DNA from: Allium sativum
Taxonomy: Eukaryota; Streptophyta; Magnoliopsida; Asparagales; Amaryllidaceae
DNA length: 64,000 bases
NCBI GenBank assembly: GCA_030737875.1
Contig: CM060910.1
Coordinates: 245,986,427-246,050,426 of the forward strand
Direction of reading: 5' to 3'
Part shown: positions 36,952 to 50,004 of the stretch, in pieces
Numbering within the stretch: the stretch's first letter is position 1
Layout: every line of letters starts with the position of its first letter
Position numbers and translations under genes: made by a program
The notes under the pieces: generated by a model
Databases searched by the model: none
What the model was told of the DNA's origin: nothing
The model's input: the letters and a program-made list of their open reading frames with translations, nothing else

Positions 36952-37359
36952 ATCTCCCCCACTTAAAACTTTTCGTCCCCGAAAAGGAACAAAGTCGAAA
37001 GTGGTTAGATAAATCTACAATCACACAACATAACAACCAATCCAATTGTTTTCGACCTTTCAAAAAAAAATACTTATCAATTTCTACACTCCCTTTTAAA
37101 ATCATTCAGACTATAGAATTTAAAAGTGCACATCCATGGAATGGAAATAACAATAGAGTAGAGAATTAAATGGCAATGTAAAGTATGGTAAATATACCTT
37201 GCACCGGAGTCAAATAGAGATATCCACTCGGCATCTAGGATATTGCTGATCCTATCTATATAGAGTTACCCGTCCTAGAACACTACTGGTTCTATTTCTA
37301 ACGAGTTCGTTCAAATGTTATATTCCAGAACTAAGCTTAACCAAAGCTCGGATACCAAA
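36952..37359 (-). mobile_element. Interior of element E: 408 bp, coding region deleted
   Basis: It begins next to the 3' LTR with a polypurine tract (minus strand AAGTGGGGGAGAT) and a GGGGACGAAAAG phrase. It ends with a PBS at 37341-37357 (TGGTATCCGAGCTTTGG, one mismatch to the initiator tRNA-Met type). The left part matches the 3' end of C's pol region (about 19227-19355) and the right part matches C's leader upstream of gag (about 23697-23818). The join, near CTAGGA at 37235-37240, removes about 4.3 kb relative to C, including all of gag and pol. E therefore depends on proteins supplied in trans. Confidence 0.93.
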
Positions 37360-37893
37360 TGAGACGTCCCCAAACCCCGTTCTGACGGTGGCAAGGGTAA
37401 TCCGTGGAATATAACACAGAAACAGATAATAGCAGAGCAGAATTAAATAAATACACCAGATAATGAACAATAGAATATACTGGATAAAATTAATGATCAG
37501 AGTTACACAGTATACAGGATCATACTTAGAACAAATACAGTTCAGCTATACATAAATGTCTACAGCGGAAAACAAACAAAATATGTACAATAGGAGCTGA
37601 ACAGCATAAAAAGAGACAAATAATAGAATCCATCTTCAGCTCCAGCTATCCAGAAAGAACCAGCTAAACCTGAATACAAGGCTGCCCGTGTAGAAAAGGG
37701 GCACCCGAGTTTGAAAGTGAAACAAACTACGAGTCAGTCATGGGACTGGTATGAGAAGTCTACTCAACACATATATAATATGGCCAATCACAGGACCACG
37801 CCACTTTCATGGAATGGGTTTACTCCATTGGATTGCTAGTGCTATAAAATAAATCTTTCTTTTAAACATCGCTATGCTTTTTATAAAAATGAA

Positions 37894-37966
37894 GCCGTTA
37901 TAAGACTCAGTTCCCATCACACAATGCAACGCAAACCGGAGGATAGAGTTTTTACCTTATAACGGC
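37894..37966 (-). other. Conserved stem-loop in E 5' LTR
   Basis: Identical arms to the copy at 32227-32299 (GCCGTTATAAG / CTTATAACGGC). Confidence 0.7.
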
Positions 37967-40938
37967 CAAAATATGCTTGATACGAATAAAACAAAGGCAT
38001 TTTATATTATTGCTAGTGTTTATATGTTTTGAAAACAATTTCAAATCATAACTATCAATCATAGACGACATTAATGCCCCATACCACTATGTCGCCATAT
38101 ATATAGGTATACAATCAAAACCGCACAGTCACGTATTTGGAAACTGAATTTCCGTCATGAACCAAGGCAAACGATAGTCCTTACCGAATTCGAGACGCTC
38201 TAGCCCGTGTCTCAGGCAAGCGCGCAGGCAAGCCTTGGATCGTCAGGGCCGGTCCACCGATGTGGATTATTATGCCTGAACAATACGTTTCCCCGCCCTT
38301 TGGGGCGTCAACGAGCCAACGAATGACTCCATCGGACCCGGATCGTCCGATCAAACCGAGGCGCCTCGCAACAGCAACAACCACATAGGTGAAAAGTATA
38401 TAAATGTCAGGGCTGGTAGGTCACTGACACCACCCTAGCTAGAAAGAAACGCATGCCCTCCCTGAGGTCCTTCTCCCGTTTTAGGTTCATACCGGGGTGT
38501 GAGGCTCGCGAATTCACGTTATACACAAAGCTACGCCACACAGGCGGTGCTTTAATCATCACCACAAGGCTTTGCTTTTCAACAGAAGCCCTGATCACTG
38601 CATCTTAGCATGCCACACAGGCAATTCATGCCATGCGACTGATGTCCATCGATATACAACCTCTGAGCTCGTGCGTCTCAGAGAAGGGCGTTAAGCAAAA
38701 GAATAAATTCTCCGCCGCCAAACAGATGTATATTTAATAGAGATCAATCAACACAGAACAAAATCCAATGTCAGACACACAGTCCATTTACAACTCCGTT
38801 ATGGGTCTGAACGAAACCGGAGGCACTAAATAACTCGCAAACCCTTCGATCACCACGTACGTCTGGACGATCACCACTCATTATCCATATCTCGGGATGC
38901 CTCCCAATCAGGACCTCGGTTACCATCCAAATGAGGTGAAGATCTCCGGTCTTCGACCATCGTCTTCATCTTTGAATTTCAATCGTCGGTCAATTATTTG
39001 AAATTAGAATTAACTCGGCCTTTTCAAATAATTCACGTATATTTAGAATTTCAAATCAATTTATTTCAATGGTTAAATTATTCGACAACACCAATTTTGT
39101 TCTTTAATGTAATTTTCACACCAAACACATACAACCATCAAATACCACATAAATCGAGCAAATTCAGTTTATTTCCATTCCATATCATTTATGATATTTT
39201 AAAATGATTTATCGCTATTTTTATTTATTTTAAAATAGCCAATTTATTCAAAATGACGCTTCAGGCCATAACGCGGCCGTGGCGCTGTTTTTCTTCAGAT
39301 TTGATTTACACATATCTGAAAATCTAACCGTTGGATCTTCACGCAATTTACATCATTAGAAAGGTCTTTTCAAAATGAATCCAACGGTTCCAGTTTCGGG
39401 AAAATTCGACGGTTGGATCTCCTGGTTCAATCGTTTGAAGTTTCGATTTCAAAATACGAACTACAGCGTCGTTATTCGATTAAATATAATTATATTTATA
39501 TATATATAAATATAGTCGTTTCTGGCGCTGTTTTTCTTCAGATTTGAATTAAACATTCTAGACAATCCAACCGTTGGATTTTTACAAAGTTGGTGCCGTT
39601 GGAAAGATTTTTCTAAGGCGAACCCAACGGTTGCGATTTCAGGAAAATCCGATGGTCGGATCTCCCGCACTAGTTGTTTGAAATCACGGTTTCAAAATAC
39701 GAACTGCACAGCCTCATTTCATTTTAATTTTATTTATATTTATATATTTATATAAATATAGTTCATGCAACAATTTCAATATCGTTTTTACTTCAAATAT
39801 TTCACTAACGCCTTAAAATTTTGGAAAATTTCGCCATAACCTCCTTTGTACGGGAGGGGCTGGGAAAATTCCCAAATAGCCACACGGGCGTCTCATGTCA
39901 AAAAGAAAAAGAAAAAGCCAAGCGGCTAGCCAACAGGCTCATAAAATCATCACCCAAACAAAACAGTAAATGTGTACCTATTTGTCGGGCACAAAATTTT
40001 ATTCCTCTTCTCTAGCCCCTTTGCTATAACCTGTTCAATAAATATGCATGTACATATATACAGTTCTTATCATTTATCATTTTCTATTCAACTTCATATT
40101 TGATTCCATTTGGTTTAAAGACACCATTCATTCTAACGTTGCATGCACAGGTAAAAATCACATCATTAGCTAATTAATGAATATTTCGACTCATGCATAT
40201 TTATTTGAACGAGTTGCTATTTTTAACACTTCACATTTCAGCGATTCATGTATATAATAAAAAAGGGGTTTTTTATTGAAAAACAATTCATTTCAAAACC
40301 CTATTATTTTATATAGGTTATATAGGTGATAAAAATATGATTTTTCTTATAAAACAATTTATTTCAAAATATGAATACCATTTAACACATGAATTTCTAA
40401 TCAACGAATGAATATCGATTCAACACATGAAGGTTTTCTATAGTTTCTATATATAGATAAAAATGTGATTTTTATATTTAAAACACGAATACCATTCAAC
40501 ACATGAATTTCTAATCAACGAATGAATACCAATTCAACACATGAAGGTTTTCTATTTCAATGAATAAATATACTTTCAGCAAATGAAAATAATTCAAACA
40601 CATGAACATTATTCAAAATTTCGGCAGCATAACGGCAGGGTAGTTAAAACCGGGACCGTCCCTAGTACGGCTCCTCGCTCTACCTTAAAACCTCGCGGTT
40701 TTTGACAATGGGGATCATGCATCTAGTTTGCACGCAGGCGGCATGTATATATTTATTTCATTTCCACAAACTAATCCTATGTGGTTTCAAGCAAATATTT
40801 CTCAACCACAAATGGGTATTTTTCAACCACAATCAATCAATATCAATCACAAACAATCCCAAGCAACCATTCGCTATCAATCAATTTTCACACCAATCAC
40901 AATCAATAAATATCGTCCATGGTTTGTGGACGAGGGGC

Positions 40939-40976
<38 letters not shown>

Positions 40977-42024
40977 CAATTCACTTCTATTTCAACACAT
41001 ATATAATTTTTACAACGCATATACAACTTATACATCGAACGTACAACTTATACAACGCTTATACATGAGGTGTACAACGCTTATATAACTCATACATCGA
41101 CTATATAATTTATACATCGTCGTTTTCCATATTGTTTTTAAATTAGAAATCTCACATTGGGTTCCACTCCACCAAAAATAGCAGAAGGCTCAGAAAAATA
41201 CGCGGTCTCTTCTAAAATGTAGAAGACGTCCACACGGTCACGATGTTTCCTGTTTCATCAAATTTCGTTAACACAGCAAAAAGATATGATTTTTCAAAGT
41301 TTGCAACGGTTTTAAACTGTTAAAATCAGTTTTAAAATTACACAGCCGTTACCTTTCAAAACTATTTGAAACTAGGTTTCGATCTCTCGTGAAATCCGTG
41401 AAGCTAGAGGACGATCGGCCTTCGCAGCGTCGAAGGGCTAGGAGAGGCGCACCACCCCCTGGAAGCGCGGCCAACTCGGATCCACGGTGGGGGAGAATTG
41501 GCGGCTTGAACGTCGAAACTTCAGGAGGGCGATTCTCGCGGGATACGAAACCAGAAGGGGCGAGACTGGTGCGGATTTGAAGAGTGGAGGATGCTCTTCA
41601 AAAAGTTCAACTGGGGGTGGAGCTAAAAATGAACGTGGCGGCCAGAATCGGAGGAGGAAGTTTCGAATGGTTATCCGCCTTTAATCGTGGAGAGGGAGAG
41701 AGAATGTCGGGGAGAGAGAATGGGAATGGGCCAATCAGATTTTTTTATTTTATTTTATAATTTTTAAATTCTCTAAAATACCCCTTTCCCACACGAACCC
41801 CAATCCAAACCCAACGACTTTCGTCCCCAGCGTTTTACCCCCATTCCGAACACAATGGGATATGTTTCGATGGCCCATTCGAATGTTTCAGTCAGTTTTC
41901 CTTCAAATTAAAATATAAAACATTCAATATTTAATTTGAACGTACATTTCAATTTACCAGAGCCACAAACTGGTTCGAAAAATTCCAAAAAAATAAATCT
42001 AGCTATGTTTTGACGATACGGTCC

Positions 42025-42212
42025 CAACAAAACTAGTTTCATCGAATTCTGAGACCGTTTGCAAAAAGGCCCATTTTCGGTCGATCCAATTTAACTGTAA
42101 TTGACCAAAACACATTTTCCTTTGCCACACTCACATATTAGCTTCAAAAATTATGAAATTTGAAACCTAGCAATAACTTCACATCCCGGATCCAACAAAA
42201 GTGGTTTCGTCG
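42025..42212 (-). promoter_or_regulatory. Paired dyad motif in U3 of E 5' LTR
   Basis: Copies at 42025-42044 (CAACAAAACTAGTTTCATCG) and 42193-42212, 168 bp apart. Confidence 0.5.
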
Positions 42213-42619
42213 AATTCCGAGGTCATATGCAAAATGGCCATTTTCACGGGCTATATAAATTCCATATCGACCCTTCTGAAAATTCATTTGGCCATAACTT
42301 TTGCTTTCCGCTATGAAAATTCGATTTTTCAGATTCGTTAGAAAGGTATTCACTAACAGATTTAAATATTTTTGGTTTCACTAAAATCTGTTTTGTTTTG
42401 CACCCGGTACAGTCCGACAAAGTTTAAATTCAATTTTTGAAACTACAGCGCCATTTCAGGCCTTGTTTATAATTGGAATTAATTATATTCGTTTTCAATT
42501 GTCAATTCAAACTCACTTTTCATTGCCATTATTTAAAATATTTATTTTAAATATTTTAAATTCATTATTTTAGCCAATTTAAAATTTTTAAATTGGTTCA
42601 GATTTTCTGGGTCGTTACA

Positions 42620-43105
42620 AGCTACCCTTAGCTGATGAAATCCAGTTGCCAAATTGAGTTGGGAGAAAATAGACGCTCCTACAAGCTGATCAAACAGATC
42701 ATCAATTCTGGGGAGAGGGTGCCTATTCTTTTTCGTTAGTTTGTTGAGCTCCCTATAGTCAACACATAGACGGAGTGAACCATCCGCCTTTGTGGCGAAC
42801 ACCACTGGAGCGCCCCATTCTGAAATGCTCCTTCTAATGAACCCCTTCTCTAGAAGCTCTTTAATCTGTTTACTGAGCTCTTTCCTTTCCCGTGGAGCCA
42901 TGTGTCTAACGGGCAACGCAATGGGCTTTGCATTTTCTACAAGATATATGTGGATGTCTATCTCCCGCTTCAGAGGTAAGCCCTTCACCTCTTCGAAGAC
43001 ATCCGGATATTCACGGACCACTTTAACCGATTGCAAACTCTCAACAGAAGCATCTAGCGATTCAAGATAACTAAGCATAACCGCATACGAGGGATTACAA
43101 GTAAT
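42620..43105 (-). pseudogene. pol: Element D pol: RT N-terminal half, interrupted by E
   Basis: It begins just after the stop at 43106-43108. It shows YPDVFEEV, the template-grip segment [37 protein letters not shown] and [11 protein letters not shown], and then hits the E insertion at 42620. The frame (first bases at positions 1 modulo 3) is the one used again at 31690 on the other side of E, so the insertion alone is responsible for this break. The codons after the junction (up to 42542) are E LTR sequence, not D protein. Confidence 0.93.
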
Positions 43106-43666
43106 TTACAGAGTGTTATCGAGTTGGGTTAGAAGCCTAACCACCCTTTTCTCACAATCAAGGATGGCACCATTACTGGATAGCCAATCCATGCCCAAAA
43201 TCAAACCATATCCCGAGAAGCCCAAAACAAAGGCACTACTTTTAAATTCTATGCTTAGAATAGAAATTTTCAATCCCACACAGATCGTAGACAAATGAGC
43301 TGGGCCCCCGATTGGATTTGAAACAATTATGGGGTCCTCTACCATACTAGTTTCTAGGTGCAGAGATTCTACTAAAGCAGATGAAATAAAGGAGTGTGAT
43401 GCCCCAGAGTCAAATAAAGTGCGAACTGGGTGATCATAAAGATATACTACACTTTCTACAGAAGTATTTATACCTCGCTGTTGCAGAGGCGGTGCTTCTA
43501 GCGCATGAACCTGTGCCCCTGAGGTGGATCCAGCATTCTGCCCCTGCCTTCGCTTCTTTGGGCAATCCTTAGCCATATGGCCTGTTTCACCGCAAGAAAA
43601 GCACCCACTATTCAACTTGGCCTTCTTTTTCCGGCAATCTTTCACTAAGTGCCCCCACTTTGCCAC
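43106..43666 (-). pseudogene. Element D zinc knuckles and aspartic protease
   Basis: It continues gag in a shifted frame. The end of knuckle 1 (WGHLVKDC) and a complete knuckle 2, CFSCGETGHMAKDC, are followed by a linker. Then comes the retropepsin-like domain with active site TLFDSGASHSFI (Asp-Ser-Gly, intact, about 43415) and the GLILGMDWL hydrophobic-glycine motif near 43185. The block ends with an in-frame TAA at 43106-43108; the downstream RT is in the same frame, so the stop is a secondary mutation. The protease would have cut the gag-pol polyprotein. Confidence 0.9.
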
Positions 43667-44489
43667 AGAAATTACACTTCCGCTTCTCTTGGGACTTGTT
43701 GTCTTTCCTGCCCTTCTTAAAGTCTGTCTTCTTAGGCTGTAAACCCTCTTTCTTCCCTTGAGAGCTTTCTGCCTTTGTCTCCTTCTTGCCTTTATCCTCT
43801 TCGTTCAGCAATGCCATATGCACCAACCTTTCATACGTAGCTCCCATGGGTATATGGGTCATGGCCAAACTATGTAATAGCTCGTTCAATCCTTTGACAA
43901 AGCGGAGCGCCTTCTTGTGCGGAGTGTTGACTAGGTCCAGTCCGAACCTAGCCAGTTGGTCGAACTGATTAACATACTCTTTGACTGTCAAATTCCCTTG
44001 CTTAAGAAATAAGAATTTTTCCAATTGGAGACTCCTTTCAGCTTCTGAGAGAAATTTAGCCTCAAACCTTGCCCTAAAGTCCTCCCATGTTTCTACTGGC
44101 CTTTTTGCATTGGTAACTTCCCACCAATAGGAAGCCTCGCCTTTAAGTAGCCATATTGCCAGTTGTACTTTCTGCCTATCTTCTACCTCAAAGATGACGA
44201 ATAAGTCCTCGGTTTCCTTCAGCCAGTTCCTGGCTGCCACGAAGGACTCGGTTCCATGAAAGTCCTTTCCCCCTATAGCTTTGAAATCTTTACATATCTT
44301 AGCAAAAGTATTACCACGCGGAGGAGGTGGAGGAGGAGGTGCTGCTGCAGCTGGATGATTTTCTACAGCTGGATGATTTCCTGGGGGAGGAGGAATAGTG
44401 GGACCTGGCTGATTGGCCCTTGCTTCTAAGAATCGTCTGAACCAACTAGGTATTGGTACACCTTCTGGCAAGTTAAGTTCTTCGGACAT
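43608..44489 (-). pseudogene. gag: Element D gag (capsid), frameshifted at first zinc knuckle
   Basis: ATG 44489, 182 bp after the LTR. The N-terminus has a proline-rich stretch (PPPPPPPRG, about residues 50-57). The Retrotrans_gag-type region includes ASYWWEV, TWEDFRARFEAKF, and NLTVKEYVNQFDQLARFG. A Lys-rich linker and the first knuckle CNFCGK follow. At about 43660 one extra G in a G run shifts the frame, so the knuckle histidine and last Cys are read in the next frame and this reading ends 18 codons later. Otherwise open for about 270 codons; D is better preserved than C. Confidence 0.93.
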
Positions 44490-44671
44490 GCTGAAACAAA
44501 AAGGATAGATTCAAAACGAAGGATAAAAGATAGTACCTATGGCTTTGGGGGACTATGCCATTTAAAATAAATTAACATTTAATCTTTAAAAATGCTTCTT
44601 TAAATTTTCTTTTGAAAATAATTTTTCAAAACTTTGTATCTTATCTGGTAAACCTATGCTCTGATACCAAG
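44490..44671 (-). other. Leader of element D with primer-binding site
   Basis: The PBS is at 44653-44669; the minus strand reads TGGTATCAGAGCATAGG, matching initiator tRNA-Met over 12 bases. It is two bases from the LTR end. Confidence 0.92.
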
Positions 44672-47600
44672 TGAAACACCCCACCTCCGCTAGGGTCACT
44701 CTCAAAGGGAATGCCCTAAATTTGGTGGAGGTTTATAAGTACAAGTCACAGATACACAAGACAGATATAAATACACATTCTTTTTAAACAGCGGAAAACA
44801 ATAGCAACTTTTATTTCATCAAAATACGTGTTACACAAACCATGCCATAATTGTCTTACAATACTTCCAAAAACATTACATTTTCATAACTGTCTTGATT
44901 TCATAACTTAAAGAAGCATAAAAACATAAGTAAACTGCATAAATCCCCATAATTGCTATCCAAAGCCATAGTCCAAAACGAAAGAGATCCAAGCAATACA
45001 TTCTTTCTCTTCAAGCTGGATGTGAAAGCTGGTCAAGCTGCGGTATTCCCTCCCTGTGGACCTGATGGGGAACGGAAGAGAAGAAGACGAAAGAAAAGTA
45101 GAGTCAGACATAGAGCCTGAGTAAGTCTAGGACTATTCAGTCTATGAATAGAGAAATGAGCATGATAAGTACAAACTGGAAATGGGAAAGCACTACAAGC
45201 TAAGTTAAGTTGTCTAGAGTTGACTGTTGCCCCCAATGTTGTAGCTACCTATGTTGGTCCCACCATGGGGTTTATCAAGTCCTGTGGTGGCGGTCCGACA
45301 CAGTTCTAGAATGCACAGGTATACTACTGGTGCCCAGTGCCTTATTTTTCTGCGCCGGAGTGTGTGCACGCCCGCACCCCGTTAGAACCTACACTGCTGC
45401 ACACCGCCGTCGATTTGACCTCTTACAGTCAGCCCAGTAATCGTGCCCCACCCTGCCTAGTTCAGGGTATCCTGATACACCTTGTAGGGTTACTGCTGAA
45501 AAGGGTCCCCCGCTACTAGGATTTTCTATTTCTAGCCAACATGCTAAGTTGGTTAAGTGTTCTGTAAACCGAACCCCCAATCAGTCTGTATAGTTTAGCA
45601 TGTTCAATTTTGATTAAGTATAAATTCAATTTACTTAATCCTATCAATCCTGACCCAGCCTTAATTGTCTTATTAAAGCCTCGACCACTCACATTAGACA
45701 GGTATTGTTGTGGCTGTCTGTTGCCGGTTGGGTCCGGGCAGTCTTACGCCACAACTCAGTCTAACCTCGGGTCTTTATTGGGCTCCGTGTTTAACCACCC
45801 ACATTAGATAGGTATTGTTGTGACTACTGGACAGCCGGGCGGTTCCGGGTAGGTTTACGTCACAACTCAATCCAACCTTGGGTTAAACACATCGTATATT
45901 CTAAGTTTACATATTTTGTCTCTTTTCTTTTTATATGTAAATATTTGCGGCCCATTATTCAAATTCATCTTTTTTTTGGGTAAAATTAATTTATACCACT
46001 TAATTGTTTTCAAGGTCGTTGGCATGCGTCAAACATGCCAACACATATGTTTATATTTTTAACCCAACGTCACTACCCCCGTTTTATACGTTCGCTATAA
46101 TATAACATATGTTGGGTTTAAAATTTAAGCCCAACTTAGCCACGTGAAAAAGGGGAGGCTTAGAACATGGTGTTTATATATTCTAAGTAACATCAAAAGG
46201 GGAGTGTGAAAGCATGAACTTGCAACATAACGATCTAATTAACATAAATCAGGCACTTGTGAACTTGCATTGTAATAGCATATAATCTTGACATGAAACA
46301 TACCTAACATGAATCATGGTTTTAATCTAGTCATGTAAACTTGCATTTAAAAATGTGAATCTAACTTAATTATGTGTCATATATATTATCATATGGGTTT
46401 GATAACAACATAGGCCTAAAACATGTTTCAATTAGGCATAACACCAACCGTAATCTAGTCATGTTCATAGAATTAATACAAGTTCACAAAGATGCTTGCT
46501 TTTGTCACTAATACAAAAGTATGGTTTTACACTTGAATCATGATGCCAATTCCAACATAAATTTATATGAATCATAATACTTAATTTGATCCAACTACAC
46601 ACCAAAAATGATCATAAAAATATACATAGATTGATCTAAAATCATGTTGGCATAATGGTGAATCCTATACTTGCATTAATCTCAACTTTGTTGAAATAAA
46701 CTACCACAAACATATAGTTGTTAACTTTCAACATGAATCATATACTTGCAAATATCCAATAGGTGTTGTGATAAACTACCACAAAAATACAGTCGTTAAC
46801 TTTTAACATGAATCATATACTTGCAAATATTCAATAGGTCTAACATCATTATACCATAATATCCCAAATCTATTCACAATTAGAATCATAGCAACATACA
46901 ATTATCATCACCACAAATTAAGTACAATTCCATTTCTCATTTCACACAAATCAAAAACCCAATTATTCATTCACATCGGAATAGCACTCTACTTACAACG
47001 TATGACGAGTCTTCAATTCAGGAATCTGAATTCTGAATTTGGAGATGCTATCCTTTGTTGTAGGCGTTGTTTTGATTTAATTGTTGTTGCTTTAAGCTTT
47101 TGAATCGACTCCTAATCGTCTCTCAATTTTGACAGCTACTCCTAGTCTCGCCTCAGCAGCATGACGGTCTCATTCTCAATTTTATTTGTATGAATTAGGT
47201 GGAGTCTTAGGTCCTTTTTATAGAGTTTGTGAATTGATTAGGACCATCGATGGAGCTTGGATGTATATTAGCCGTTCGTTTGAAGGAGAGACCAATCAGG
47301 AACTGAAACCTAGCCCTAGTGACAAGGCAAGACTCAGAAATTCGGCCAAGCACAGACCAGGCCAGCAAGGAGGGGCTGGGTTCGACCTTGCTCAGGGGCT
47401 AGGTCGACTACCCAGTCGACCCCCAGGTCGACTATGTAGTCGACCTGGGTGCCCCAGGTCGACTACCCAGTCGACCTCGGTGGCCCAAGTCGACTACCCA
47501 GTCGACCAGGGTGCCTTGGGCGGGAAAATTCCCACCCAGCCCAATCTGGGTCCGATTTTTGAAATTTGAATTGATTTCTGAGCTGTTTTTGTCTGTTTGA

Positions 47601-47799
47601 ATTTTAAACTGAATTCTGAAACTTCCGGAGACCATATCTCCTTTATACGGAGTTCGTTTTACGCAAATTCGGACTCTATCCGAAGCAGAATTCCGAGACG
47701 AATGTAATGGCGTATCCCGTTTTCCTTAATTCTTTGATTTGAAATTAATTATACTTTAATTTATGAATTTCATTGTTATAGAACATACGGGGTGTTACA
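44672..47799 (-). mobile_element. Element D: 5' LTR (3.13 kb)
   Basis: TG end at 47799 (TGTAACACCCCG), CA end at 44672. It is close to 25339-28593 apart from a deletion of about 130 bp near 45216-45235. TCAAC follows at 47800-47804, the exact partner of 25334-25338, after which C's LTR resumes. Confidence 0.93.
47395..47515. repeat. GTCGAC-rich palindromic repeat in D 5' LTR
   Basis: Counterpart of 28190-28310 with the same unit number. Differences include a GTCCAC/GTCGAC change and a CAGGGTG variant. Confidence 0.85.
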
Positions 47800-47867
47800 T
47801 CAACCATTCACATTTTTCATCCAATATTTCACACCAATACACAACAATAAATATCATCCATGGTTTG
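47800..47867 (-). mobile_element. Element C: 5' LTR, part 2 (between D and F)
   Basis: After the TCAAC TSD of D, this 63-bp piece matches 17578-17642 of the 3' LTR. It ends in GTTTG (47863-47867), the left TSD of F. Confidence 0.9.
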
Positions 47868-48298
47868 TGTAACAACCCGAAAATCTGGGCCAGTTTTAAA
47901 TTTTTATTTTTGCAATTTTAGCGAATTTTGATTATTTAAAATGAATTATTTTAAATAATATCGACGAGAAGTTTATTTTGAATGGAATTAGAACGTATAT
48001 ATTATATACGTCGTCGTCAGAATATAAATAATTACTTATAATTATAAAAGGAATTGAAAATGGCGCGGTAGTTCGATAATTTGATTTCAAACTTCAATTG
48101 AATGTACCGGGTGCAAAACAATCCGGATTTTAGTGAAACAAAAAATAATGGAATCTAATTGACGATATCTTTCCAACGAATCCGAAAAATCAAAATTTCA
48201 TAGCGGGGATCAAAAGATATGTCCAGCTGAATATTCTAAATAGTCGCTATGGAATTCAAGCCCTTAAAAATGGACACTTTGCAAACGACCTCGGATTT

Positions 48299-48485
48299 CG
48301 ATGAAACCACTTCTGTTGGGTCCGCGATGTAAAGTTATTGCTAGATTTCAATTTTCGTAATTTTTCGAATCAATATGTGAGCGTGGCAAAGGAAAACGTG
48401 TTTGACCAGCTTCAGTCAATTTTAATCGACTGGAAAATGGCCATTTTTCAAACGGTCTCAGAATCCGACGAAATTAGTTTTGTTA
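48299..48485 (+). promoter_or_regulatory. Paired dyad motif in U3 of F
   Basis: Copies at 48299-48318 (CGATGAAACCACTTCTGTTG) and 48466-48485 (CGACGAAATTAGTTTTGTTA), 167 bp apart. More degraded than in C and E but with the same spacing. Confidence 0.5.
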
Positions 48486-49616
48486 GGACCGTATCGTCAA
48501 TACGAAGCTAGAAATAATTTTTCTAGAATTTTCGGGATCCGTATGTGACCCCGGTAAATTGAAATGCGCGTTCAAATTCAATATATAGAGTTATATGTTG
48601 ATTTTGACGAAAACTGATCGAAACGCTCGAATCAGCTTGTGATACATATCCCATTGTGTTCGGAATGGGGGTTATTAGCTAGTGACGATAGTCGTTGGGT
48701 TTGATTTTGAATTTAGATCAATGAACAAATAATTAGGGAATTAATTAATAAATAATTAAAATAAAATATTTATAACTAACACCCCCCCCCCCCCCCCGTT
48801 ACTTTTCTCCAACCAGAAGTCAAACCCCCCTTTTTAAAAATCGGGATCCCCAAATCGAACGCGTCACCGCCCTCCTGGCCACCCCCGTCCACCACGCCGC
48901 CGGTCGCGCTTCCCTAGGCGTCATAGATCACCAACCGCAGCCCCCTTCTTCCTCTTCTCCCTCTCGCTCCCTTCTCCCTCCTGCTGTAACTCGCTCTGAA
49001 CCCTAGCTCCCAATAAAACCTACCGCAACCACGTGAGCCACCTCGGGGCGCGCGCGCTGACCACGACGCTTCGACTGGAGGAGGCTGATCAACCTCCAAC
49101 TAACTGAGGTGGCGGCGCGACGTGAAGAGGAGGAGGGAGCTCAGTTCGGTCTCGTTCCAAGCAGAAATCAGTGAGTTTTTTTGTCCTTGTTTTTGTTTAA
49201 TAATAAAAAAAAATAGTATATGGAACATTGAAGTTTATTCTCAGATCTGAATAAATAACATTGTAGAATAAAAAAAATTGTAATTTTAAATATGTATATA
49301 TATAGAGTATATAAAAATATGATTTTTGAAGTATATACATTGTTTTTAAATATATATAGAATTGAACAAAAATATGGTTTCTATAAATAAAAATGTGTTC
49401 TTTTAAAAGAAAAATATACGTGATTTGAAAATAAAAATATACAGGATTTGAAAAATAAGAAGATATGATTTCTTTTGTTTTATAAAACTATGATTTTCTT
49501 TAATATGAAAAGATTCGATTTTTGAACTAGAAAAGAAGTGATTTTAGAAACTGTAAAAATATAATCTTTTTATATGGAATAGCATTGTAAAAATATAATT
49601 TTTTACATAAAAGAAG

Positions 49617-49838
49617 TAGCGATAAAAATTCGATTTTTATATAATGAATAGTGAAGTAAAAATTCGATATTTATATAATGAATAGTGTAGTAAAAATTCG
49701 ATTTTTATAGATTGAATAGCGTAGTAAAAATTCGATTTTTATATATTGAATAGCATAGTAAAAATTCGATTTTTATATAATGAATAGCGTAGTAAAAATT
49801 CGATTTTTATATATTGAATAGCAAAGTAAAAAATTCAG
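49617..49838. repeat. 34-bp tandem repeat in F
   Basis: About six to seven units with the core AGTAAAAATTCGATTTTTAT and a GAATAGCG spacer. Each unit holds the self-complementary AAAATTCGATTTTT. Confidence 0.85.
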
Positions 49839-49970
49839 TTTTTACATATGTAGAGAATACGGGCAGCGAAAGCGACAAGGGGCGAGAATGGCGAGGATTT
49901 CTCAAAAATGAAGAGTCGTGGTATTGGATAGCTATCGGTGAGAACTTCTCACTCAAAATTCTTTTTCTAG

Positions 49971-49972
<2 letters not shown>

Positions 49973-50002
<30 letters not shown>
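49973..50002. repeat. (TA)n microsatellite in F
   Basis: About 30 bp of TA. Confidence 0.9.

Positions 50003-50004
<2 letters not shown>

Larger units (their letters stand above)
37360..42619 (-). mobile_element. Element E: 5' LTR (5,260 bp)
   Basis: TG end at 42619, CA end at 37360 (...GGGACGTCTCA), next to the PBS. It has the same internal layout as the 3' LTR, with a one-base length difference. It is flanked by AGCTA at 42620-42624. Confidence 0.95.
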
